From Varroa destructor (taxonomy: Eukaryota > Arthropoda > Arachnida > Mesostigmata > Varroidae), in the NCBI RefSeq assembly GCF_002443255.2, contig NW_019211455.1, positions 57,717,164 through 57,781,163 of the forward strand: a stretch of 64,000 nt of DNA, given 5' to 3'. The first letter of the stretch is position 1. Each line of letters begins with the position of its first letter. A program made the translations under genes and the position numbers. The notes beneath the pieces are model-generated. The model made no database searches. It saw nothing but the letters and a program-made list of their open reading frames with translations, and was not told the origin of the DNA. Shown one piece after another: positions 42,401 through 51,884 of this stretch.

Positions 42401-45400
42401 AAAAAGCCATTCTTAGTACAACTAACTTTTTTTTTTGTACAGGAAGTAACAGGCGTTTAAGAGGGGAAAATATGAATGAAGCTGCAATCGTGGTGCGTGG
42501 TGGTTATATTGAATAAACGTGGCCGTTAGGAATAACGCTTATGGCGCACGCAAAAGCATCGTTAAACTACCTATTCTTGTTCCAGCTGGAATCTTAAAAC
42601 TAAAGCATAAAAATAATTTTCAATTTTTATTCCCCGTTGTGACCCAATTAATCCGGGAGTGGTCAAACAATAATATAATATAAACTATTTATAAACTCTC
42701 CGATCCCTTCAGCTGGTGGTCGTAGCCTTTCCTAAAGACAAAGCGAACACTCACTTCGATCGCCCATCTGCTTGCGTCCAGAGATGACAGGTCAAATCAG
42801 ACGGCACCCATTGCTGCAACATAACTAATGCTACTTGAGCCTTTAAACTATTTGACCAAGATTTTTTTGCCGGTAAACGATGTATATAACTCTATGTAAT
42901 TGCTATATACTATTATTACAACGACAGAAGTGCCGCGTCAGTTTATTAGCATTCACTTTCGAATTTGTCGTAGCTTTTTTCCTGTTATGTGCTCTTCTTT
43001 ACGACAGATTTTAATTCCACTGTTCGAAAAGCTATCAAAGATAGGAAACCCAGTACAAGCGAAACCATACGGCGTTAAAATAGGTAGATCGTCTATAACT
43101 GTATACGTTTTTACACAAATTTCAGCTGACAATTCTGGACACGCAGGTTGCGGAGGTAACATAGGTGGAGCTAGTGCTAGGGCAACCGAAAGCCCACCTC
43201 CAATTGCGCCAATGACTCCTAAAAAGCAGCGTTGCGCACTTACCTATGCTCAGTTGGCAGCGCATGATCTCGAACTCGATGGTGATAATGAAGGTAAGCC
43301 TGATACAGTTAAGTCCTTGCCTTCTAAATGCGAAATCATATAGGCCGCCTGTTGCAGCTAACGTTTTACTGGATCTCTCTATTTTAAACGACACTAAACG
43401 TACGATATAGCTAGCTCAGCACTCTTTCCCATAAATTGCAACATATTGTTGTACTTGGGTTTTTTTTTCAATTTACCACCATTTGATCGTATAGACTTTA
43501 TTGAACGGATAATTTTTCTGGTATTAATACCGAAATTAGAGCTTTTAAACTACGTTACAAGAAATGGAACAACCGGAAAATGTGAACTTTTTGAATGTGG
43601 GTCAAGATTTTGCTTTCAAGACCAAAAATATATTAGCAGATGCATGGCAAACCGCTGTTCCATTATAGTTGTTCTGGGCTGATTGCAACTGAACCAAACA
43701 TATAGCACCATGATGGGGTAACCCTATTACATAAATCAGAGTTAACAGACACCGCCATGGACGGCAATCAGAAATTTCAAGACAAGCCATTCTTACGTAC
43801 GTTATCTTTGTTTGCAATTGAGTTGGGACAAGCGAACGAAATGCATATATTGCTCAGACTACGGACTTGCAGTAGTAATTGTTAGGATCGCAAGCTCATT
43901 GAGCCGATCCCTCGTTCCGCATACACCCGCTGTCTTACCAAAAACATTCTAAACATAATTTAAAAGGTTAAATAATACATCTGGTAATGTAGCATACTTC
44001 TAATCAACAATAATCAGTAGGATCGTTCGTCTCGTTGGACTCGGCTGAGTCAATGAATGGCTGCCGTCTTCTTCGGTGGCATGCCACGTTTTTATCATCC
44101 GGTCACTCTTTTTTCGTTCCTATGTTCTTTTTCACCTACAATGTATTTTAATGTGTGCCATTCTCGATATATTATAGTACATGTAGCAGAAGAAGTGTTA
44201 TCGTTCACGAGAACTTCGCACCCATCAACGCTCCAAATATCCCTCCAACACGGCTCATTTGGAGCCTCCTCAACGATCTCGACCACGTCAAGCTCTGCCG
44301 TCATACAAAGTGTAGCAACACAAACGTCCCTGCACTCACTCAACGACCTTTCTATAAATGGTAGCTTGACGCCAAACGGGCCAAGCAACAACAACAACAA
44401 TAGAAACAACATGCCGACAGCGATCATCGTAGCAGCTGGTACAGGTGTACTGAACGCCTCCGCTACGAGCGGAGGGAATGCTGTTGCCGCTAACTCGCTT
44501 GATCCGTCGAGAGAAACCTCACCCGTTCCAGGTAGACTAGTTCCTAATTTTTTTTTTTTTGTTTAAAAGTTCTTGGAATATCAGTATTTACTTCGAAGCA
44601 GTAGGCTTCATCATCGTATTGAAACAATAATATTAATAAAGACAAGATTTAAATAGTTACATCGGTTAGCAACAACGCGACCGCAACAATGCAGAGCTGA
44701 TAGCAGTGGTTCGACTAGTCAGCGTTTCTGATGTTTGCTTTCCATTTATTGCTGATATGTGTAGGCCCATCGAGGCTGTCATTTGGCCCCATGGACCAGC
44801 AGCTATCGTCAAGTTCCTCTCCATCGATCTCATCCAGTTCATCGGCCTCAGCACGACGGCTGCATCGGAACTCGTCTAGTTCGTCCCCAACGTGCAAAGT
44901 CATCAAACGCAATAGTCGCGTCGATCCCGATCAGGGATCACCGGTCGAAGAAATGCCGCACTCAACCACCAGTGAGATTGTACGGGCCGTCCATACTCCG
45001 GAGCCCCGCTGGGCCGAAAAGGCCAACGATATCAAATACATCGACAATGGTTAGCGGCATACTTATCTAATTAAAAGAACTGCCTGTTGTCCAATTCCTA
45101 TAACACTAGGCCACAAGTTTCGTACATCGAACAGACAATATAACACCGCTGAAATCTAATTTGTATATCCAGAAGCGAGCCAGTGAAGTTCATACAACTT
45201 GAACACTGCAAAAGAGCCTAGCTCTGTAAAATCGATTGATAATCGTTGGCCGTAATTGCCTAAATGCGTGCCATTAAAAGGGCGTATGTCATGTACTTCT
45301 ATTTACTCCACAAGGCAACGTAATAAACTGCATCTTTTTTCTCGTATAAATTAAGATTCTAGCACCTGTGTGGGTTTATTCAACGTTTACCTTGAGTCTT

Positions 45401-47462
45401 ACATCTCTTTTGTTCAGGGTCGTTTACATATAATGTGAATGCAAAAGATCAGACTAACCACTTGTACCTTATGGTTGCATTCGGTAATTGTGGTGGCATT
45501 GTCAATTTAGAAGAGGAAGTTTCAGATATAATGTTGGTTCAAATGCCGACAGAAAATGCGGATCGCCGTCCGAATGGCGTGATTCCGTCCCTGGCGGCGT
45601 CCGGAGATAGTACGGGGTCAGCAGAGACACCTAACGTTGTAATTCGCGACACAAGCCTACGAAGACCACCTGCACGGAGTGACACCACGAAACGATTGAC
45701 ACTACGCTCAGCACCAGCTCCTGGGTCGCCGTCGAAAGCGGCTGATTCCGACGGCTCGAGAGCGGCGTCGGGGGACACCAAAACAGCTGCTTGTCTCGTG
45801 GATGAGCCCGGTTGTTGTTGCGAAGCATGCCAAGCCACGGATGACGAACGGAATGATACCGCTAGCAAAGATGTCGGAAACCACCGAGTTACGAAGACGT
45901 GCAGTTCACCTTTTGCACTACGACGAAATAGGAGCAACAATACGTCTGGATCTAACAGGTACGTACGAACGAATTTCGAAGACATTCTGCTTTACACGAA
46001 GGTCAGTGGGTGACACAAAAAAAAGCTGGCTATGCATAGAGCGTTCATGTTTCGATCGCTCGAAACTATATTTCATTTAGTGAGTACGCTATCAGTAATT
46101 AAATTCCGTTAAGTTAGCGTTTCACTTACGTACCGAACGTCACTTCAAATGTCGTCTTCATTCATTGCTTCCTTATGACAGCCCCTCAACTAATAGCGGC
46201 AACCTCCTTCGAACGCCTCCGTCTGGCATTGGGGACCCCCTAGGTCATCATCATCTTCATCAGACAACAACAAGCACCACTAGCCATGTGATGTCTGGCT
46301 TTCCTGGCCATTATCTAGCGCCCGGACCTGCGCCTCTCATGAACCCGCTGAGCTCCGCCACTTCGGCCTCGATCCTAGAAAGCGGAATTGTGCGTTCGGA
46401 CGCGGACACTACTTCGGGTCTGGGCGGCCTTGGAGTTGGTGGTTCATTGAGCCCCAGCTTAACCCCACCGGCTAGTCCTCCCGTCAGTCGCAGTACGCCC
46501 ACGACTCCGGATCTCAATAATCGCCGCCGGAACAAGAAGTTCGTTTTTTCTGCATATATATCTAACTACAGTACACTACATACCATATATTCATATAGCC
46601 TCTGTACCATCAAACTATATATCAAACATCAAACTCAATATAACTATATGTCGAATATAACGAATGAGTAGTAGTTATGTACGTGTGGATACACGTAAAC
46701 AAATAAAGTCATTATGTTTTCTAAGGAGTATGTTACTAAGAGGAAGGGCAGGCATAATTCGCGTTCACCTAATTGCAGTTTTAAAAACAAACTAATGATT
46801 CGCGTATATCCCGGAGCTCATCGTCGATCTAAACTATGCTGAAAAACCTAATAACGAATACCTATAAAACCATTTATTGAGATTCATTTATTTTCACTTT
46901 GTTTCCTTTCAGGCAAAGTACGAATCATCTTAAGGCTTTACTATACAGCCCGCTGTTGCTGCGCAAGGTGCGAAAACACTCTCTTCGTTCGACGATCGAA
47001 TCTTCGGACGATGAAAACAGTACGCCGGCGGGCAGTAACGAAGACGTCGTCTCAATATCCGACGGTTTCCGAGATCTTGAATCACTGCAGAAAGCCTACA
47101 TCCGTAAGAAGCTGAAGAAACGTCAGGGTGGCAACGGGAAGGTGCACACTCAGGAAATGCTGCCAGGTGCCAAGGCCGAACAGGAGCTGCGCATCACACC
47201 GCCTGAACCTGTGTACCGCGAGTTCACCTTGCACAATAAGGCCCCGCTGTGGAACGAAGTCAGTCAGGTGTACCAGCTCGATTTCGGGGGACGTGTAACC
47301 CAGGAGTCTGCCAAAAACTTCCAGATCGAGTTTAAAGGCACTCAAGTAATGCAGTTCGGCCGTATCGACGGCAACGCGTACACGCTCGACTTCCAGTATC
47401 CCTTCAGTGCTTTGCAGGCCTTTGCAGTCGCGCTAGCCAACGTTACCCAGCGTCTCAAATGA
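21133..47462 (+). CDS. TULP4: TULP4/TUSP (Tubby-like protein 4), 13 terminal coding exons; 5' end not found
   Basis: Joined exons give 1396 residues plus a TGA stop; phases match at all 12 introns. Visible order: WD40 repeats (residues about 1-300) with family wording such as [12 protein letters not shown] and [19 protein letters not shown]; a SOCS box (about 301-345, [14 protein letters not shown]...LHLPARL); Tubby block 1 (about 365-415, [20 protein letters not shown]); an Asn/Ser-rich insert; Tubby block 2 (563-610, [25 protein letters not shown]); a long Ser/Thr/Pro-rich linker; Tubby block 3 (about 1315-1396, [18 protein letters not shown] to the C-terminus NVTQRLK). By family knowledge this is a SOCS-box adaptor, thought to recruit Elongin B/C and a Cullin to ubiquitinate unknown substrates. 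Vertebrate TULP4 is about 1540 residues. The first ~80 residues expected before exon A were not found here. Confidence 0.95.
21262..22392 (+). other. TULP4 intron A-B (1131 nt)
   Basis: GT...AG intron holding a long (TA/TACA)n tract near its 5' end. No nested gene is seen; the minus-strand frame at 21854-22066 is unremarkable. Confidence 0.85.
21309..21418 (+). repeat. TA-rich microsatellite (TA)n/(TACA)n
   Basis: About 110 nt of alternating purine-pyrimidine TATACATA-type sequence ending in a pure (AT)n run. It lies just downstream of the exon A donor. Confidence 0.95.
22393..22554 (+). CDS. TULP4: TULP4 exon B (WD40)
   Basis: Acceptor AACTCGTAG ends at 22392; donor CAACAG|GTAGGG follows 22554. 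The exon is 54 codons, phase 0/0. Motifs: [18 protein letters not shown] and [15 protein letters not shown], ending [10 protein letters not shown], which continues directly into VLFGTSNGQ of exon C as in other TULP4 proteins. No exon is therefore missing across the 12.1-kb intron. Confidence 0.95.
25864..25880 (+). repeat. Microsatellite (AT)n
   Basis: Short dinucleotide run within the TULP4 intron B-C. Confidence 0.85.
27701..27737 (+). repeat. Imperfect (ATT/ACT)n tract
   Basis: TATTACTATTATTACTATTA-type trinucleotide tract in intron B-C. It makes Tyr-rich or Ile/Thr-rich spurious frames on the plus strand. Confidence 0.8.
33397..33450 (+). repeat. Microsatellite (CT)27
   Basis: Pure, uninterrupted 54-nt CT run, 1.2 kb upstream of the exon C acceptor. 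Its purity suggests it is length-variable. Confidence 0.97.
34652..34994 (+). CDS. TULP4: TULP4 exon C (WD40 with Gly/Pro-rich insert)
   Basis: Acceptor ATTTTACAG ends at 34651; donor AAAG|GTTAGT follows 34994, leaving phase 1. The peptide begins [18 protein letters not shown] and includes [12 protein letters not shown], then a Gly/Pro/Gln-rich insert (residues about 147-182 of the visible protein) before [20 protein letters not shown]. The position of the insert suggests a disordered loop between WD40 blades. Confidence 0.94.
34995..35181 (+). other. TULP4 intron C-D (187 nt)
   Basis: Shortest intron of the visible gene; GTTAGT donor and TCTATTTCAG acceptor. It splits a Gly codon (G|GT). 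Confidence 0.9.
35182..35376 (+). CDS. TULP4: TULP4 exon D (WD40)
   Basis: Acceptor TATTTCAG ends at 35181; donor TTGGG|GTATGT follows 35376, phase 1 in and out. Peptide [16 protein letters not shown], then a Pro/Thr-rich loop, then [18 protein letters not shown] and KPVTALTWG. This is a WD40 blade of the family. Confidence 0.94.
35377..38072 (+). other. TULP4 intron D-E (2.7 kb)
   Basis: GTATGT donor, GATTTCCAG acceptor. AT-rich, with an (AT)n run near 36909-36929. No coding signal is recognised; open frames on either strand are short. Confidence 0.85.
36909..36929 (+). repeat. Microsatellite (AT)n
   Basis: Dinucleotide run of about ten units in TULP4 intron D-E. Confidence 0.85.
38073..38569 (+). 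CDS. TULP4: TULP4 exon E (last WD strand, SOCS box, Tubby block 1)
   Basis: Acceptor GATTTCCAG ends at 38072; donor AATCAA|GTAAGT follows 38569, phase 0. The first part, [19 protein letters not shown], closes the WD40 region. Next comes a SOCS-box-like segment (about 301-345) with [29 protein letters not shown] and KCTLP. Then come [12 protein letters not shown] and [20 protein letters not shown], the first third of the Tubby domain. The exon ends in a Gln/Asn/Ser-rich tail. The SOCS box inside this exon is what distinguishes TULP4 from other Tubby proteins. Confidence 0.95.
38570..39545 (+). other. TULP4 intron E-F (976 nt)
   Basis: GTAAGT donor, TTCTTTGCAG acceptor. No additional coding signal is recognised. 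Confidence 0.88.
39546..39905 (+). CDS. TULP4: TULP4 exon F (insert in Tubby domain, Asn/Ser-rich)
   Basis: Acceptor TCTTTGCAG ends at 39545; donor AAAATG|GTAAGT follows 39905, phase 0/0. This 120-codon exon encodes a linker inserted between Tubby blocks 1 and 2: an acidic Ser-rich stretch ([12 protein letters not shown]), a very basic stretch ([12 protein letters not shown]), then an Asn/Ser run built from AAC/AAT/AGC codons at about 39710-39770. The linker is probably disordered. Vertebrate TULP4 also has a Ser/Lys-rich insert here, but with a different sequence. Confidence 0.9.
39906..40280 (+). other. TULP4 intron F-G (375 nt)
   Basis: GTAAGT donor and TTGCTTACAG acceptor. AT-rich; nothing else seen. 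Confidence 0.9.
40281..40542 (+). CDS. TULP4: TULP4 exon G (Tubby block 2)
   Basis: Acceptor GCTTACAG ends at 40280; donor GCCAC|GTAAGT follows 40542, phase 1. The peptide [17 protein letters not shown], then [20 protein letters not shown], is the second block of the divided Tubby domain. The exon ends with an acidic SEDDDDLLP cluster, also typical of the position where vertebrate TULP4 leaves the Tubby fold. Confidence 0.95.
40543..43125 (+). other. TULP4 intron G-H (2.6 kb)
   Basis: GTAAGT donor; acceptor CACAAATTTCAG. Contains a short CA/GA/AAAG-rich tract near 41852-41892. No coding region is recognised. Confidence 0.85.
43126..43293 (+). CDS. TULP4: TULP4 exon H (linker)
   Basis: Acceptor AAATTTCAG ends at 43125; donor ATGAAG|GTAAGC follows 43293, phase 1/1. 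It encodes a Gly/Ala-rich start ([16 protein letters not shown]), a Pro-rich run with a TPKK site, then [18 protein letters not shown]. No domain is recognised. It belongs to the gene because its phase and frame join exons G and I. Confidence 0.85.
43294..44189 (+). other. TULP4 intron H-I (about 896 nt)
   Basis: GTAAGC donor; the 3' end carries several AGs in the same phase (44177, 44186, 44189, 44192), so the exact acceptor is uncertain. No nested coding signal is recognised. Confidence 0.8.
44190..44531 (+). CDS. TULP4: TULP4 exon I (Ser/Thr/Asn-rich linker)
   Basis: The donor CCAG|GTAGAC follows 44531 (phase 1). The acceptor is ambiguous: TAG at 44186, CAG at 44189, AAG at 44192 and TAG at 44177 all keep the phase, changing the N-terminal residues by 1 to 5. 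I chose the CAG. The peptide contains [19 protein letters not shown], a Ser/Thr run, an Asn run (SNNNNNRNN) and a TSPVPG end. Probably a disordered linker. Confidence 0.82.
44532..44764 (+). other. TULP4 intron I-J (233 nt)
   Basis: GTAGAC donor, GATATGTGTAG acceptor, with a T12 run near 44549. Confidence 0.88.
44765..45049 (+). CDS. TULP4: TULP4 exon J (Ser-rich linker)
   Basis: Acceptor ATATGTGTAG ends at 44764; donor GACAATG|GTTAGC follows 45049, phase 1/1. Begins [12 protein letters not shown], then a dense Ser run ([15 protein letters not shown]), basic [10 protein letters not shown], and ends [15 protein letters not shown]. The NDIKYID wording resembles a short conserved element in the TULP4 linker, but I cannot verify this. 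Confidence 0.88.
45050..45417 (+). other. TULP4 intron J-K (368 nt)
   Basis: GTTAGC donor, TTTTGTTCAG acceptor; no other signal. Confidence 0.88.
45418..45958 (+). CDS. TULP4: TULP4 exon K (linker with Cys cluster)
   Basis: Acceptor TTTGTTCAG ends at 45417; donor TAACAG|GTACGT follows 45958, leaving phase 2. The N-terminal part, [20 protein letters not shown], looks ordered. The rest is Ser/Asp/Arg-rich with a tight Cys cluster ([13 protein letters not shown], near 45790-45830) and a basic end ([11 protein letters not shown]). Its frame and phase join J and L. Confidence 0.87.
45959..46181 (+). other. TULP4 intron K-L (223 nt)
   Basis: GTACGT donor, CCTTATGACAG acceptor. Confidence 0.88.
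46182..46538 (+). CDS. TULP4: TULP4 exon L (Pro/Ser/Thr-rich linker)
   Basis: Acceptor CTTATGACAG ends at 46181. The donor is AAGAA|GTTCGT after 46538, chosen because it alone gives phase 2, which exon M needs; the alternative TTC|GTTTTT at 46542 leads to a stop. The peptide has [15 protein letters not shown], His-rich GHHHLHQ, a Gly-rich GLGGLGVGG segment, [15 protein letters not shown] and basic NRRRNK. The weak donor consensus suggests intron retention is possible, which would add about 44 codons and stop at 46671. Confidence 0.85.
46539..46912 (+). other. TULP4 intron L-M (374 nt)
   Basis: Weak GTTCGT donor; strong pyrimidine tract and TTTCCTTTCAG acceptor. Very AT-rich in its 5' half. 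Confidence 0.85.
46913..47462 (+). CDS. TULP4: TULP4 exon M (terminal exon, Tubby block 3, stop)
   Basis: Acceptor TTTCCTTTCAG ends at 46912; stop TGA at 47460-47462. Begins with [20 protein letters not shown], an acidic Ser stretch (ESSDDENS) and a Lys-rich segment. Then the C-terminal Tubby block runs from [19 protein letters not shown] through [18 protein letters not shown] (close to the Tubby signature) and [19 protein letters not shown] to [14 protein letters not shown]. Wording and length to the C-terminus match TULP4 rather than TUB/TULP1-3, which end in a Phe/Cys-rich signature. Confidence 0.96.
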
Positions 47463-48215
47463 TGCATGAGTGAAAGCTCTGACGGGAAAAATGTAGGGAC
47501 AGTATCAACAAAAGACCAAAAGAAAGCAACCGATGCTTTTCCTCTTTCCGATACCACGCTCTGGGTCAATTGCGACGGCACAAATTATTGTTGAATACCT
47601 GAGTAATAGGCGGTATTGTCCGCCATAGAGAACTATTAATACGCCTAATGAGAAGGCCTGATTTGTCTAACATCCTATAAAAAAAACATCCATAATTCAA
47701 TCGAATTTAGCTCTGATGCCGGTAAAGGGAAGCGTCCGTGGAGCGAATCAGTGAAAAATTATCACGCTGTCTCCATATTTGTTTATCTACGTATAACGTC
47801 CTTAATGTAATAATACGAATATATATATAATCTGGGTGTGTGTGTGTGTGTGTGTTTGTGTTTGTGAATGTGTGTGTGTGTGTGTGGGTGTATCTGGGCG
47901 TGTGTGTGTGTCTGGGTGAGTGCCTCACTCTCAATCAAATCAATGGCCGCCGCCTATCAGCCGATCTCAACATGCCACTATGTGTTGCACAGTACGTGAT
48001 CATTGATGAATCACAGCGCCAACGCGACACACATCTGCACATAGGGTATATATAGGCCAAGGCACAGACGATCTGTCCATGTGCTAAATTACAACTGTAA
48101 AGTATCAGAAACGGCAAGAACCAAGTAAACAATGGTCGCGAACTTGCGCCCATAGTTACAACGTTAGAGAATAAGATTGTTATGACCCTCAATAAAAGGT
48201 TAACAGCTATGAAGG
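47463..48215 (+). terminator. Probable TULP4 3' UTR and polyadenylation region
   Basis: No coding signal follows the stop. The first canonical AATAAA is at 48191-48196, giving a 3' UTR of about 750 nt with cleavage expected near 48210-48220. A (GT)n microsatellite lies within this interval. The poly(A) site is inferred only from the hexamer. Confidence 0.45.
47832..47919 (+). repeat. Imperfect (GT)n microsatellite
   Basis: About 88 nt of GTGTGT interrupted by TTT, AAT, GGG and CTGG. It lies in the probable 3' UTR of TULP4, and its reverse strand reads as a spurious Thr/His-rich frame. Confidence 0.95.
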
Positions 48216-51200
48216 AGTGCAGCGAAAAGTTGAGAAGCAGCTGGTGGCCACAACTGCTCGCCTGATTTTTTTCTACAATGACTTAGGCTCGATATGGTAT
48301 CGCTGTTCGTATAAGAATTTTAACTAGATACACAGTATATAAATCACGTAATTTCCGTGTGACGTGTTGTGTCCAACAAGTCGTGCATGAAAGCGTATCG
48401 CAAATGGTGCCATTTGTCTAGTTGTCATATCCCGTTCACGCATGTGACGCTTTTCACACATTTTCCCTAGTCCAAAGAGACGAAACTCGAAAGTAGAAAA
48501 AAGAGAGCGAAGGCTACGGTGTTGATGCCGTGCCAGCCATGTACCATGAAACAACCAGATCGAAGTGAATATAAAAATGGGACACTGGAAAGAAAGTAAG
48601 CCTAATAAATTAAGACTAGGATCAGTAAATGGTGGACCTGAAATGCTCTAAGCTAATGATGGGAACACAAAACTGAAATGAGCGTGATTGAGCTACTGCA
48701 GTGGCTGGCAGCATCAGAAGCCCAGCCAACTGCAATGAAAGAATGGGCAGGACATCATACGATGATGATCATAATAACAGAGAATGGATGAACGCTGGAG
48801 GACGCCTTGATATGGTTGCCATGCCAAACGTACCCTAAGGTGCCATGTCATTAGAAAAAAAATTGAAAACAGGGAATAGACCTCTAAAGACGAATATATC
48901 TCCCGCATGTATTACATAGATATTAATAATGATTGTGATGGTGATATCATCACGTAACCAACCTTTGCCCACTTGTGCCATATCTGAACGGATACTATAT
49001 GTTACACGAACTCTAATATGGCATAACGATCGTATCATACCTACCTATTATAATACTCTTATTATAGTTATTCTATTACTAGTATTAGTTTAAACTAATA
49101 GCAACATGTATAATGTAATAGGTACCATGGATAGACCGCGTAAGTACCAATATGCGGTGCGGAGAGCAAGCAGCAGTAAAAACAACAGCAGCAACTAACA
49201 CAAACGCATGGCTATTTCTACGTGCTATATTAACGATGATAATAATATTAATCAATCTATTATAAATGGTGATACTACAATAGATGATGACGACAGGGGA
49301 AAGTCAACTTTGTAGCTTTTCTTCTTCCCTAATAGTTTCTATGGTTACCGCTACTAAATGCTGTAACTAGCCAAAATCGCTATATTGTATCGTGGGTAAT
49401 TTTTCGAAATTGTGCGCAATAGTCGAGTTCGCCCGTAGCCAAGCAAAAACGTATCCAATGGCCATGTCACCAACTGGAAAAAAGTAATTGAATCTATAAT
49501 ACAAGCATTCTCCGATTTTAAGAGAGACCAAAGATACTGCCGTCGTATTTCTTGCCGAAGCGATGTTTATCGATTAAGAAATGATGATATACGATGCACA
49601 GAAATAACAACAACACAACTGAGCAAGCTCTTTCTATCAGGTTCAAAAATGGAAAAAAGATACGAGCCATTAAGCTAGTTGACTTCAAAGTCTGTGCTTT
49701 CAATAACATTTAATAAAATCATTGAAAATGGGTAGTAATTATGATATTGAACGGCGGCACTACGGCGACGGCAATATTCCACTAAGTTAGATAAGGCCAA
49801 CTAAATCAAATACCGAATAAAATAAATTATCCCAGTTGTTTTTGACCAGCTTCAAGGGCTACACGAGCTAGGAATGGTGTGGGTCTGTAGAGCTAACGGA
49901 TAACGCTAGCTATTATAATATCCTGATTATTATTATTGCTACAGTTTTATCGGCTAAGGAAGCTATACAAAATAGGAAAAATTATTTTGGATGGACGCAA
50001 CAACCGAGCCTAGTACACGTTGAAAGCAGCGTTTCTGTAATGAGAAGCCAAACTCAGTGGTTGGTTTAATTAATGGTTAACGAAATGCGACGAAGACGAC
50101 GTAAACGTTGAGTTTATCGCTTTAATGTCGAGCGATTTGCCGTTCAGCGGATGGAACCCGATCGTAATGGTAGAACGCTAGTGCAATGGGATAAGGGCGG
50201 TGACGAGATCTTCCCAGTGGAGGCATCTTGACATCACCTTCCTGCCTTTGTTGTCGGACAACGACTAACTCTAGTAATAGTCATGATCTGTGCAATATTT
50301 TGGTTGTCCTTAGCTCGTTCATACACATAGATCCACTCTCGCATATAAATACATGCTGAATGTGGTGATGTCCATAAAACGGTGGTCCTTCTTACGGTAC
50401 ACGGATTGAAAACAAGGGCAGCAGTAGCAGCGACAACGATAGCAACAACTAAATATACAAACAAGATAAACAAATGATGAAGAGGATCAAAATATACGTC
50501 ACTAACTCATAACAGTAACGACCGGGGTTGGGTCAGAAGAGGTCTTCACGTAACTTACGCCATTAGTTAACTAGTCAACTTAATCGTTGATCGCCCAAAG
50601 AAGGCTGCGACTTTATGCCGCCTTCCAGGGCCTTTATATACACACGCATCAATATATTTAATGATATATCATGAATACATTGCAACGGTAAACAGGATCA
50701 GTTTGAAGCCAGCTCTAATTAACCACAATGATGGGATGGTCCCCCAAGTGCTGAGACAAGGAAGCGGATACGGAAATGTGTCGCGGATGTCGGCTCTTAG
50801 TGTTGAAGTCGTCGGTGGGTAATGTTCAGGGCCACATTCCCATACCAGTCGCAAACAAAAAGATGGTGTGAGCAATGATGACGTAAACGGAAAAATATTA
50901 ATAAGCCAAGTAGGTGACGGAAACAATATGTGAGTGATTCATATTCATGGCGCTTCCGGTTAGCCTGACTAGGCTTAAGCCTGATCGCTCCGGTTCGGCT
51001 CTTGAGTCCAGTGATGTCCGAGGTAAAAAATCACAAACCGTGACATTGGAAGCGTTGTAAAATGCAACGTATGCCCGTCCAGCGCCATGCTATTTGTTAC
51101 TGTTTTTAGTTTCCATGCCAAGGACGTTGTCTGCTGCCGTCGCGCAGCGTTCTCTATGCGTCATGTTGGCGTGCCAGCAGAATATGAATAGGGTCGACCG

Positions 51201-51431
51201 AATTGCATTTGTACATGACGATTATGATGAAGATTAAAAACGAATGGCAAGATGATACTAATGATAGCAATGGTAATTTTAGTGATAACGAGGTAATTAT
51301 ATAGGCCGTATGGTGATGAATAATATAACGTAAAGAGAAAGATATGGCAAGGTGTACCGAAGTAGAAATAGAATTTTGTGTAAGCATTATATCTACAGCG
51401 GAGTATAGAACGCATTATAAGCGACTCATTC

Positions 51432-51432
<1 letters not shown>

Positions 51433-51465
<33 letters not shown>

Positions 51466-51480
51466 AACGACGACGACGAC
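51433..51480 (+). repeat. Microsatellite (GAC)n
   Basis: 48 nt of GAC with one AAC interruption. It reads as Thr on one strand and Arg on the other, creating false reading frames. Confidence 0.97.
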
Positions 51481-51861
51481 AATAAAAAACGCGATCAAAC
51501 TCACACTTCAAAAAGGCCACAGGCGTAACCTCGCTGTTACGAACGTGTCCATAAACAATTTTCTCCACAAACAGTCAGTCTCTTCATACCGCCATATTGC
51601 ACATTCAGGTGATTAACACGAATCGCCAGACCCAGTCCAAGCCAATAACAGATAGTAACATTTCAATCTCTGTGTATAGTAACAACCAACACTACACTGG
51701 AAATGGAACTTTTCTGCGACCGAATCAAAGATGAAGTCGATAAGAGGGGTGATCACGATGCTGATGATAGCAGACATCAAATAGGTAGATCGTAGAGCGA
51801 CATGTCACGATGAAGGAGACCATGATCAGCATACACAATAAGGACAAAGATACACAGCGCA

Positions 51862-51884
51862 TCGTCATCATCATCATCATCAAC
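51862..51884 (+). repeat. Microsatellite (CAT)n
   Basis: Short trinucleotide CATCATCATCAT run. Confidence 0.85.

Noticed and set aside
51161..51616. Arg-rich and Thr-rich frames on opposite strands
   Set aside because: Produced by the (GAC)n microsatellite.
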